The notes under the pieces are model-generated. The model was not told the origin of the DNA and searched no databases. It saw only the letters and a list, made by a program, of their open reading frames with translations. This document shows, piece after piece, positions 39,601 to 49,700 of a DNA stretch of 64,000 nucleotides. The DNA comes from Eriocheir sinensis. Lineage: Eukaryota; Arthropoda; Malacostraca; Decapoda; Varunidae. Location: the NCBI RefSeq assembly GCF_024679095.1, contig NC_066522.1, positions 14,267,753-14,331,752 on the forward strand. The letters run 5' to 3'. Every line of letters begins with the position of its first letter. The stretch's first letter is position 1. The translations under genes and the position numbers were made by a program.

Positions 39601-42600
39601 GTTTTGATATATGAACACAATATTCACCAGGTATGCCTTGGTGACTTAGTGTACGAGAATGGGTTCCCTTTGTTCGCCACAAGACGAGAGCGTTCAGAGC
39701 AGAAAGCAATGGGAATGGGGTCTCAGTTTGAGTTGTACACTCCCAGAGGTAGCACCTGTGTGCTCATATCCACTTACATTCGTGCTCTAGTTTGCAATCT
39801 TTGTGTTTTAAGTACTAGTGTGTGTTTGTTTTGGTTTACGAGTTTTTTGCTTTGCAAGCTAAATTCCAGAACGAATTAAGCTTGTAAACCAAGGTATGAC
39901 TGTATTTCTCTACTGTCATTTTAATGGTAAAAATCTGATCATTTCATTTTTTTCCAAACCCTCCGTTTTCTTCACTCTTCTTCCCTGAAGTTGTATCATA
40001 TTTAGGGTTGCACCGATAAGCAGTTGGGCCGATTACCGATTACCGATTAATCGGTTGCCAATAATCGGCCGATACCGATTAATCGGCCGATTACTTTGAA
40101 ATTGTAAATGAGATTAATATTAATATTATTACTGGAGTGGATACTGATATCACAAAGTTAGAGACATACCTCTACTCTCATGTTTACAACTTTGTTTACT
40201 GGGCAGCTGTCATCTTTTGTATGGAGAGCAAATACTTCTTGTAATTTGTTACTTATGATTTGGCAACATCCTGATTTTAATGTTAAAATTTGTCAGTTTT
40301 CTCGTTCTTGTGGTGATCGTACGTATATACAGATGCTACTAGAAATGGTAGTGTACAGAGAGTTTATCAATCTCTCACGTCTTGTTCTGATTTACTGTGT
40401 TTTACACTGTGTTAGCTTAATTCTAATCTAAAAACACGCTTGTTCTAATTTTTCTATTAGTATACTATAAAATATGCAGAATGATTACGTATATATTAAT
40501 TTGATTAAATAATAGCTTTGTGTAGCTACAATGATGAAAAAGTTACATAAATATTGTCCATCAATTAGGTAAAACTGAAAATGGTATGAGGGTATCATAC
40601 GAACTCTGTAACAGAACGTGTCCAGTACCAGTACGGTGAACATCAATGACCACCGGGTGGCACCGTCTGCCTGTGCACTGTGCAGTCAGTGTGTCTTAGT
40701 ATGTTGCCTTTGATACGTAAGCTGGTGATGTTCCACTTATTTTTTTCTAAACTGTCTGACTATAAACGTTCAGAAAAGTTTTGTGGGGACGATCGAATGA
40801 GTAGTGACAACAATGCGATTCAGACGTAACACTTGCATGTTGACTCATTGATGAGTAAACTGAAAAAAAATCTGTTTGTAATAAATGCTGTGGAAAGGTG
40901 TGTCAAGAGTTTTGGTAACATCACCATCCTTATATCAATATTAATGATATTGTGTTATGTACATTACACCATAAAAGAGAGAAAAAAATTTTGATAATTG
41001 GCCCGATTAATCGGCCAAAAGGCCGATTACCGATTAATCGGCAAAATGGCCGATAAGGCCGATTACCGATTACCTGCCGATTAATCGGTGCAACCCTAAT
41101 CATATTCATATCATCATGGCACAATGCTTGGCCATTTTATGTTGCAACAAATTAATGTGGGAAACAGGGTGATCTATTTAGGTAAATGGTCTGAAATGGA
41201 GGGTTTTGGTCCTAGTTATGTTCCTCATTGGGTTTATTATCTCAAGTTTACAAATAGAGGTAATTAATCACATTTACTTGGATGCTCTCTGTATTATATC
41301 TGATTTTACTTTTTGCTAGGATTACATATGTCCTTCCCTGGATCCTATATCTTTCTAAAGCAAAGAGGTATCTAGAAAGATGGTTCATGATTTAAGAAAA
41401 GATATAAGCTGCATCCTTATTGATCACGATATCTGCCTGCTATAGAACATTTTGTTTGTTTTCTCACATCAGTTCTGTGATGGCAGTAGTGAATGTTTTT
41501 CTAAAGGAGAAGGTAGCCCACAATCTCTTTATCACTCGAGGCACTCCCCTTGAAACAATCCACACCAAGGGAGGCATGTACAGCACAGTGAGGGTGGTTC
41601 TCTGGGCACGGGATTTTGCATATGGTGAGTAACTCTAGCTTTTAACCATTTATGGCTTTATGTTATAAGACCTCTTGAATCTTGCCATGTTGTATGATGT
41701 GCTTGTATTCAAAATAAGCAGCATAGGAATCCCTGTTTTCTGTTTTATTGTTAAAGTACAATTTTTTTAAATCTTTTAACAAGGTCATTGTATTTAAATC
41801 ATTGATTTCATTTAAGATTTTTCAAAGCATTGATTTTAATTACAATTCCTTTTTACATATACTCAAATGTAAAAAGAAAAGAAAATTGCCATATCTTGAA
41901 GGTAATTTGTTCAACCAAGTTTATTTAGTTGTTGTCAGTAACACCTTTACTATTGTACTGTTTAGCAAGCTTCTAAGCTTTGACTAAGACTTTGACAACA
42001 CTGTAAGCAAGCAGGCAGAGATGAGGCATCACAGGGGTCAGAAGTCCTGACGGAGTGCAAATGAATGGTGTTGGCAGGAGTTGCCAAGGTAGAAACTTTA
42101 CCATTTCACCAAGTGCAGTCACTTGTCTTTGCATATTGTAGGCCAATAGTATTCTAACCTTGCCTGGTAAAATACCTGCCGACCCTACGTATGTGCAGGG
42201 GCTAATTGCCAAGCATAAAGAATAAAGAAAAAAAGACAGCAGTGTTAGGGGCAGACCACCTCATCACAGCTAAAAAGAGGATTTATGGTATGTGAATGTG
42301 TGCATGCATGAGAGCATGTGCATAGTAAAATATTGTATCTTTGCAGGTGCAAAGGATGTGAGCTTGTTTGCTACTGCTGTATGTGAGCTGGCTGGACATG
42401 TCCCTATTTACTGTGAGTAACATAATAAAAAACAGGAAGCATAAGGCAGTGTCATTTCAAGGTAGGGAGGATGTAGTAGTTTAATATTTTCATGCAACAC
42501 ATATTTCCATGGTGAATCAGGAGATTGGCTTTAACACCTCACTAATATACCATATGTTGATTTCAGCACTGGACCAATGGGACACATTATCAGAAAATGA

Positions 42601-42691
42601 CTTGCTACCTCTCATCACATCAGTGTGCAGGGATGACTATGAAGCCATACTGCCAAAAGTCACTGATGTCTTCCAACCTAATGGCATCTGA
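30431..42691 (+). CDS. GDPGP1: GDP-D-glucose phosphorylase 1 (whole gene, 8 coding exons)
   Basis: Predicted cytosolic enzyme of the HIT-like superfamily that splits GDP-glucose with phosphate to glucose-1-phosphate and GDP, clearing a mis-formed nucleotide sugar from the GDP-mannose pool. Eight exons join with matching phases into 371 residues, close to the roughly 385 residues of vertebrate GDPGP1. Seen: TKILPGKYGIVSQ (about 66-77), PFNPDKFNFTKI (about 100), a PICHTHSLLVP strand, the nucleotide-binding/catalytic NHLHFH histidine triad at 206-211, GPCYIFKDHFAPGF, VAHNLFITRG, VRVVLWARD and VCELAGHVPIYS near the end. The gene is convergent with TRPML. All splice donors are GT and acceptors AG. 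Introns 3 and 5 have taken up DNA transposons. Confidence 0.92.
30808..30954 (+). CDS. GDPGP1: GDPGP1 coding exon 2
   Basis: Acceptor CTCTTTCAG, donor AAG before GTAAGC, 49 codons, phase 0 at both ends. It encodes INVNRKLMRRKP and the conserved FNFTKI block. Confidence 0.9.
32354..32544 (+). CDS. GDPGP1: GDPGP1 coding exon 3
   Basis: Acceptor TTCCTTTCAG, donor TAC before GTAAGT, 191 bases, leaving two bases of a split Thr codon. It encodes the strand with CHTHSLLVPFLEK. Confidence 0.9.
33485..37718 (+). mobile_element. hAT transposon, 4.2 kb, with perfect 8-bp target duplication
   Basis: Ends are CAGTGCTGGATTAAC and AAATCCGGCACTG; subterminal GCTACGGGCCCCGCGCTT is mirrored near the 3' end (CTACAGGCCCCGCACTTGG). 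AAACGTAG flanks both sides (33477-33484 and 37719-37726). About 1.5 kb of GT-rich non-coding DNA precedes the transposase. Confidence 0.95.
34997..37528 (+). pseudogene. hAT transposase (ZMYM/Tip100-like), frameshifted
   Basis: The first frame (529 codons from ATG 34997) holds a TTF-type zinc finger with WLCYSETKGNLYCFICKL and FNDWKNAQLLIERHE, then the hAT catalytic core: SLDSTPDITHTDQ (first Asp, about 36070) and CRGQSYDNASNMSGKY (second Asp, about 36252). Three frame changes follow, near 36585, 36650 and 37005. The C-terminal dimerisation region with GERSFSKMKLIKNYLR (catalytic Glu block, about 37345) ends at 37528. Read as broken it cannot make full-length transposase. Confidence 0.9.
38724..38826 (+). 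CDS. GDPGP1: GDPGP1 coding exon 4 (catalytic histidine triad)
   Basis: Acceptor CTGCTTTCAG, donor GCT before GTAAGT, 103 bases completing a split codon plus 34 codons. It encodes IAFNSLGGFASVNHLHFHLY, the HIT-like His-x-His-x-His motif. It is short and easily missed because the first frame seen at this site is the wrong one; the phase from exon 3 fixes it. Confidence 0.92.
38945..39207 (-). repeat. tRNA-derived SINE in GDPGP1 intron 4
   Basis: Same family as at 29301 in inverse orientation. The plus strand shows AAGGTAAAGTTGGGAGC, GGGAGACAGGGCCAG and CCCATTTATCAACC; the tRNA-like head (GATTCAAACCC on plus) is at the right end. Confidence 0.78.
39388..39488 (+). CDS. GDPGP1: GDPGP1 coding exon 5
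   Basis: Acceptor TTTGCAG, donor CAG before GTAACC, 101 bases. It encodes GPCYIFKDHFAPGFVFQLE, matching the Pro-Gly-Phe strand of the family. Confidence 0.9.
39578..39902. mobile_element. Tigger/pogo-like MITE, 325 bp
   Basis: Ends CAGTAATACATCGGTTTACG and GTAAACCAAGGTATGACTG are imperfect inverted repeats with TA on both sides. No transposase. Confidence 0.82.
40003..41098. mobile_element. hAT MITE, 1.1 kb, with perfect 8-bp target duplication
   Basis: Starts TAGGGTTGCACCGATAAG and ends ATTAATCGGTGCAACCCTA, flanked by ATCATATT on both sides (39995-40002 and 41099-41106). Subterminal regions are packed with CCGATTA/TAATCGG repeats on each side, the usual hAT transposase-binding layout. The interior has no transposase. 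Confidence 0.93.
41473..41624 (+). CDS. GDPGP1: GDPGP1 coding exon 6
   Basis: Acceptor TTTTCTCACATCAG, donor TATG before GTGAGT, 152 bases. It encodes KEKVAHNLFITRG and STVRVVLWARDFAY, the most conserved block of the family. Confidence 0.93.
42347..42412 (+). CDS. GDPGP1: GDPGP1 coding exon 7
   Basis: Acceptor ATCTTTGCAG, donor TACT before GTGAGT, 66 bases. It encodes AKDVSLFATAVCELAGHVPI. It is too short to be seen as a free reading frame. Confidence 0.92.
42567..42691 (+). CDS. GDPGP1: GDPGP1 coding exon 8 and stop
   Basis: Acceptor TTGATTTCAG, 125 bases to TGA 42689-42691. It encodes the C-terminal helix region LSENDLLPLITSVCRDDYEA. Confidence 0.9.
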
Positions 42692-43124
42692 TGAAAGGTG
42701 ACGTTTTTCATTTTTAAAGTACATACCTGATGAAAATTAAATAGTTGCTTTCATCAAGGCACTGCAGGGGCTGGGTGCACCGCAGGGAATATTCCTGATA
42801 TAATTACCCCCAAAAGTAGGTTTTTTACTGGTTTGCAAAGAAAAAACTATCTCCTCAAAAAAGTAGTCCTATTTTGCCCATGAACACATTATCTGTCTTT
42901 TGAAAATAATATGCCTTCTTCAGCTGCATATTTACCCAACATTTTTTGGACAAGTATTAATTTATTTTTATTTATTTTTTTTTTTTTTTTATTTCACAGA
43001 CGTTGACAGTGCTCAAACTGGCAATCGCTAATATTCAGTACCTGCCCTGGAGTTTTACCACACTTTGTCCAGTACATTTAAGAAATGCTGGTATGGACAT
43101 GAGTCCACTGTACAAAAGGGGTTA

Positions 43125-43175
43125 AAATAAATAAACCTCACTATAATCATAGGTACATAGACTTTATTCTTTGTA
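43125..43175. terminator. Facing poly(A) signals of GDPGP1 and possibly TRPML
   Basis: AATAAATAAA on plus (about 43127-43136) lies about 440 bases after the GDPGP1 stop. About 25 bases on, AATAAAG on minus (about 43163) could end a long TRPML 3' UTR. Earlier minus-strand signals exist (for example about 45064), so the TRPML end is uncertain. Confidence 0.4.
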
Positions 43176-44334
43176 CATCACAATTTATTATCAAACAAGA
43201 CAGTTTACAATAGTTTTCAGCATGCCTCGACCAAATCCAAAATTATTATTCTTAAAACTGCAAAATAGCTTCACAGAAGCTGCACCATATCACATATTGC
43301 CTTTGGGAATGTAAGGTACAATCCGTTATGCAGGCTGCATTCTTCTTCTCTTTGGAAAGAGTGGAGGGAGGGCTGCCCCCAAAGGTGTTTAAACTGGACT
43401 GATTCTCACTGTTTCACCACACCATACATAAATGCTAATTTATCCAGATCTAGGTGGTAGCTATTGTAGTAGATTCATGTAAGATTCACATTAGCTACAT
43501 CCCAAGAATGATGCTATCCCTAGCCTGCTTCATCAGGGCACTCCTATTTGGCTGTTACTTTTGAGGAGGAAGGCAAATATGGTGTCTCCCCTATCCACTA
43601 TCTTTTCAGGTTCAGATTGTATTCATATTTACTCAGCTCACCTGTTACACAAGGTAGGGAAATTTTGTTTACATCATTGGATTCAGCTATGATTGTTTCA
43701 TTATATAAAGTGAGTTTTAATACTTATGAGAACAGTGTGTATAGGTTAATCTCACAGATTAACACTTAATATTTTACATCACTTTTTACGAATAATTCTT
43801 CTCTTCCTACTTATATCACTCTTTGTGGTATAAAATATTAGATGTTAGTCTGTAATAAACCATAATTCTTTATAGTTTTTAAAATACTGTTAGTTGCACA
43901 ATCATTGCTCAGTCCAGTGATGTAAACAAAATTAGCCCTTTCTTATGTAGCAGGTGAACAAAGGAAAGAAATCTTGATGGTTTCTCAGCCTGAGCAAAGG
44001 TGGCAGATGAGACAAAACTTCACATAACTTCCCTTCAAAAGCAACAGCCAACAGCAGTGTCTTTACCAACCTGAATAGGAATTGTGCCACTCTTGAGGAC
44101 CAAGCTGAAGTAAATCCATTATGGTAGAACATTTTCTAAGTGGGGTCTATTACTTCTTGGATTCACTTTTCAGTTCCCAACTTTACACGTTTTTGTTATT
44201 CTAGTGAGTAGAGTTCATAATCACCTGAAGAGTAAAAAAGGAATACCTTGACAGTTATATTTAACAGCACACATAAGTAAAATAAAATGTTCTTTATAAA
44301 AGTCACAATGTCTAATTGTCAAAGTCTGTGCATT

Positions 44335-44642
44335 TCTTTCAGCAAGTAGGTAACTGATATAAGACAATGCTAAAGACATTAAAAAAAACTCATACATTCT
44401 ATTTACATTTTTTTCTAAACAAATACATGTAACAAGTATTATCTGTCAGGTGATAAATAATACATACAGGATAGGCAGCCACTGGAGAAAAACTCCTGCG
44501 AGTGACTGTATGCATATCCTATGTATATATTTTATCAAGACATAAAACTTGTTACATGTAATTATGTTTAGAAAAAATATAAATACAATGTATTCTGTTG
44601 TCTTTAGCATTGCTGTACATCAGTTACCTACTTACTGAAAGG
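44335..44642. repeat. 308-bp foldback (hairpin) element
   Basis: The left arm starts TTTCAGCAAGTAGGTAACTG and the right arm ends CAGTTACCTACTTACTGAAA. The two halves pair almost along their full length (about 145 bases per arm, roughly 80 percent or better by eye), including TGCTAAAGAC/GTCTTTAGCA and CATGTAACAAG/CTTGTTACATG. Probably a foldback MITE. Confidence 0.85.
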
Positions 44643-46200
44643 ACTACATGGATTGCAACAAGTTTGGAGGGGTGGCCGATCACCAATTTCTTTTCTGAGA
44701 TGGAACAGACTATGTGCCTTAGCACAAGCAACCATCCCTTAGGGGTGCGCCAAAGGCTATCCATGACCTGTGCTTTGTAAGCACAAGGGGATTTGGTGAA
44801 AAAAAAAATCTTATAATGCAAACACTGCAGTACACTGGACAAAAAAAAATCAGTATATCACCTTCCCAATCTATACCTGAACAGAGAAAGCTGCTGATAA
44901 AACAGCATACTGGTGAGCTGTCATGAGGGTAAAAGACATGCAAGCATATGTGAAACTTTTCAAAACTAGTGTTGTATTCTCTTGAAACTGCTTCATAAGA
45001 AATACAAAATGGAAGAATTATCATGAAAATCCTAACCAGGGCAACATAATATGAAAATACTGCTTTATTTGTTTATTATATAAAATAATTTACTTTATAT
45101 CTCACTTCATGGGGCTTGTGTTATCTGACTCAAGCCATCACAGGACCAGTGCATAACACTAAGGAAATTGGCATCTGAGTCCAGACAAACTGCCCCACCA
45201 ATTTCCTGAGTTTCAGTAAAGCATCTGAAGTGCATTTTTAATTTAATAAATTAATAACTTCACTTAAAAATTACTTTTATAAATCTTTACTTTTATTATA
45301 CTACTGAAGTAGCAATCAGAAATATTCTTAGGTATTTGGTGTTCATATAGCAACAAAAACAATTAAGTAGTAACTATTTCAGTTGCCACCACAACAAGTT
45401 TGTTAAGCAAACTGTCCCCAGTATTAGGCAGCTAGCCAACAAACTCATTCAAAGTGTTAGATTCTGCTCATCTTGTTGCCAGATAGATTAGCAAACAAAG
45501 AACCTAACAACCTGATGGTAAAGGTTGCTGATTTCAAAATAAGAAAGATTGAAATCATTCTGCTTCTCTTTACACCATCTGGAAACAACCAGAAAATGCA
45601 CAACACTATTTCCTTTCTCTGTCTGCTGCATGCAAACAGAAAACCCAATGAGTGCAAAGAAGCTGTCTACCAGCAACACTTGATAATGTTACTTAAAATC
45701 CAAGTAGATGCAGGCCTGACTATATACCATACAAGGAACCTTTTCCCAAGTAAATCCAGTCAGCAATGCACTAGGTGAGAAAAGATTCATACTCTGTGGT
45801 CGGCTGATTCGATCTGTGAAGGGAAAGCGTGTAAATTTTTTAAATAAGTAATGACCTTAATTTATGAAAGAAAAAAGTGTAAAGGGTTAAAGCAGTTAAA
45901 ATGAACATTTGTGGGGTTGTGACACTGACAGAGATGAGGTGGTGTGGGGGTGAATTTGAATAATGCCATGTGGTTAGCAAAGTGGAGTGTGTAAAGGAGG
46001 TATTCTTGTATTGAAAGGATGAAAGGGACAAAGAAAGCTACATGGCTAGAGGATGACTCGTATTAGAGGAAAGACTGTCCATGAAAGTCATCCACAAATC
46101 AGTTACCCATCACGTGTCAAAACCCATTGGTCTCCATTTCATACACAACCAAGATGATGGAGGAAGGGGAGGAGGATAACACCATTATTCTTGACTTGCT

Positions 46201-46320
46201 ATTTTCTACATTTGCAGTTGGGAAGGTCCAGCATCAAGAAGCAGAGAAACACGTAGTTCGAAACACGTGTTTGTATGTTTCTTGATGCTTGACCTTCCCA
46301 CCAACAAATGCAGAAAATAA
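46201..46320. repeat. 120-bp foldback repeat downstream of the TRPML stop
   Basis: ATTTTCTACATTTGCAGTTG at the left pairs with CAACAAATGCAGAAAAT at the right; GGAAGGTCCAGCATCAAGAA pairs with TTCTTGATGCTTGACCTTCC. It lies 316 bases beyond the TRPML stop codon. Confidence 0.85.
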
Positions 46321-46635
46321 GGTGCTGAATGAAGATGGTGCCTTCCTGCCCCTTTGCACATCAGCCAAATGCAGTCCAATGAATCTAACTAAACAAGTGG
46401 AAATAGGCACAGTCTTTTCTCTAACAAATTATCTACGATATTCTACCTCACAACTTTTGAGAGAAGCAAAGGAGACGTATACTACCTTTTTGTTTACTTC
46501 AGACATGGGAACAAGTACATACAGTGTTGCCCTCTCTCTAAATTCAGTTTTAAGAGTGGGTCATTGTGATATTCACCCTAGTTTGGCATTATGTAAAAAT
46601 TATACACAAGTAACAGCTACAACAAACCATAATAC

Positions 46636-46785
46636 TCACTCATAGCCACAGCAACAGATGGAGTTTATAACATCATGGATAGTATGTTCACCCTCATCCT
46701 GGAAAACTCCACTTGAAGGTTCTTCAGTGCACTCTTGGACAAATTTCATCAGGTCATTGAGTGGAAAACCCACATCATAGTAGTG
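46636..46785 (-). CDS. Trpml: Trpml coding exon 12 and stop
   Basis: Acceptor CTTCCTTCTTCTTCAG, 150 bases to TGA at 46638-46636. It encodes [17 protein letters not shown] and ends ICCCGYE, matching the cytosolic C-terminus with its Cys triplet, a palmitoylation site in vertebrate mucolipins. Confidence 0.9.
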   Translation of the reverse strand, partial: HYYDVGFPLNDLMKFVQECTEEPSSGVFQDEGEHTIHDVINSICCCGYE

Positions 46786-49700
46786 CTGAAGAAGAAGGAA
46801 GAGTATTACTAAAACCATCTAAAGCAGAGGTTGTGTTGAAAACACTACCAATCATAATCAGTTTATTTACTGATAATACAAATATCATGAGACAAATTAT
46901 AAGCAATAATTGTTGTAAAGAATTACAAAGCAATCTGGATGGAGTTTGCTTTGGAAAGTTACACTTAATAGGCGCACCTAACGTCACCAAATGTGGGGTA
47001 CAAACTTGGCGGAGTGACATTCACTTTCAACTTTCTCCTCATACACACCCTGCCATTCATGCATAATAATCCTCAGTAGCATCTCATTTCCTGCCAACAA
47101 AACTGTATCATCTGCAAAAAGGCCTCCCACAAAAAATTGCTTCATACTCCTCTATTTCAGCCTTGAACCTATTTCCCCTACTCTGGCTTTCATTTCATTC
47201 ATACAATCATCCTTATAAATATTAAACAACCAGGGTTCACACACACACACACATAAGTACTTGTATCCTTATAAAATTACCTAACAGAGAACACCCTTTT
47301 TTTTTTTTTTTTTTTTTCAGAAGTACTTGTCACTTATCAATTACCCAATAGAACCTTTTTGCCTAATTGCTTAAACCCCATGTAACACTGTATACCACAT
47401 GAGTGTCTATGCACACACTGTTTACCCCTCCATCACCACCCTCCTCAAAATCGACATATAATGCTACTCACTAACCTTGATCGTCTCATAGGCATCCATG
47501 ATGATGGCGATGAAGAGGCTCAGTATCACATAAATGAAGAGGGAGATAAAGGAGTAGAGGTAGACACGGGAGAACCACCACACCACAGGATCCTTGCCCG
47601 AGGTGGAAGAGAAGGTGGCAAACATGTCGTCTCCGTTGATGAGGGAGTACAGGCACTCCATTGTGGATGAAAAGGAGCGGAACTGTGGTGCAAACATTGT
47701 TAGTTTTAGCACTGACGGGTAATCTTGTAAAAATGATTATATAAGTGCATCTTGATGTAATTTTTGTAACAACAAACATCAATGCTTGTAAATTTTTTAA
47801 ATAAAAATATGTGGACATCTGGAAATAGCATTATTTATATGAACAAAGAATGTCAGTGTTTATAAGTCATACCAGTTTTAAAAAGAAAAGTTCATTAAAT
47901 TGCAAACTGCTGGAGTACATCTTGATATTATTTTTGTAACAACAAACATCAAAGCTCGTAAATTTTTAAAATAAAATTAATGTGGACATCTAGAAAAAGC
48001 ATCATTTAAACTAACAAAGAATGTCAGTGCTTATATGTGACACTAATTTTAAAAAGAAAAGTTCATTAAACTGTTTAATTATGTTCTATCTCGTTTCATT
48101 ATATTATGCAGCAGTAGCTTTTTATATGCTTTAGGATGAGAGAAAAGGCAATTAACAGCCATCACAGTGTGTGTCTATAGAGGGAAGATAAATTACCTTT
48201 AAGTGGTATGGCCCTAGAACCAGCCAGCCACAGAGGCAGTATCCGGCAAACACCATCATGAGACAAATTGAGAAGCGCAGTACATTTGGGATACATTTCT
48301 TCATGGTTAGAATTAACACCTGAAACAAACCAAAATTTTACATTCCTGAATGTTAATGTTGCCTCTTTCACAGGCTTACCTTTATTTCTCTCAGTAACTT
48401 TATATTTCTCAGACCTTAAACTCCCAACACAGCTTAGAAGGAGAACAAAGTTCTAATAATGATAATAACATGGTGGAGTAATGGAAAGTAATAAAACAAA
48501 GAAGTTGACGTTAGTTGAAATTATCGTCATAAACCAACCAAGACCAAACTTTTAAAGACATTGAAATTACTGATATTAATACTGATACTAAATACTGATG
48601 AAGTGATAAGAAGCAACTGATGAACACTTGCATTGTATGTGGTGAAGAAACCAAGGTACCGCAAACACCCAAACCACACCAGCAAGTTGCCCAACCCCAA
48701 GAAGAGCGAGCAAACATTCCAGGTGTCGAGGTAGCCTTCATAGCTCTGCAAGGAAAGAAAACAGTTGATAGGCAGGTACGTGGTGCTCAGATACTTCACT
48801 CCCTGCTTGGCAAAAACTTCCAATCTCTTGTACAATAACTTATATACTAGTGCTAATTTATTTTACAGTACTTCTGCATGCATAAGAAGAAAATTTTGTT
48901 ACTTTCAATGACATCCGGATAGTTGTGGCATGATTTATCTTGAACGCGACATAACCCCCCCCCAAAAAAAAAATCTGGATCCATACAAACTTGGTCACAT
49001 TGAGGGAATCTTGACAATAAAACATCAAAAATATCATTTGTGCTACAACCTGACATTACAGCATAAAATAAATAATTTGGAACTTTAGATACCTTCTTTA
49101 ACAAGCCATCTTCCATTTTGCAATGTAACATGTTCTCCACTAAATATGCCTTCAATATTTCTTTTGTAACATCCAAAGTAACATAGTTGCACCCCAGAAA
49201 CTGTAGAAGTCAGGGCAACCCTCCCTCACTCAACCAATCAACTCTTCATTCCCATCCCCTCTATTGATCCATCACTGGTGGTCTCCCTGTGACACCCTCT
49301 CCCTCAACCCTGTACTCTCTTCAAACAGATAACATCCTTACAAACTTAACAAAATCATTGTACTTATTTACATGATTGTACATACTATTAATTTTCCACA
49401 ATTTTAAACAATGTGAACATGCAAAGACAACCACACTGTACGTACAGTCGGAAAATCTTCACATGACATTCTTCCCACACAAATATTTTCAGGTTCCCAA
49501 CTTGAGTACACTGCATTTAATAAAAAAAAAAAGTGAGAAAGTCCTTCATGAAGACCTTACCCAAGTCCAGCAAACATGCACAAGACACCAGGTGATTCGG
49601 GACATACACACCCACAGTAGGCTGAACAAACTTCATCACTTACCACCAGCCGACTGCCTTTCACAAACTCAAATCGGTGTAAGCGCAAGGTCTACATCCA

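Larger units (their letters stand above)
43176..46635 (-). other. Probable TRPML 3' UTR and intergenic DNA
   Basis: AT-rich, with no supported coding exon on either strand. It contains two foldback repeats listed separately and several minus-strand AATAAA hexamers. How much is transcribed cannot be read from sequence. Confidence 0.4.
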
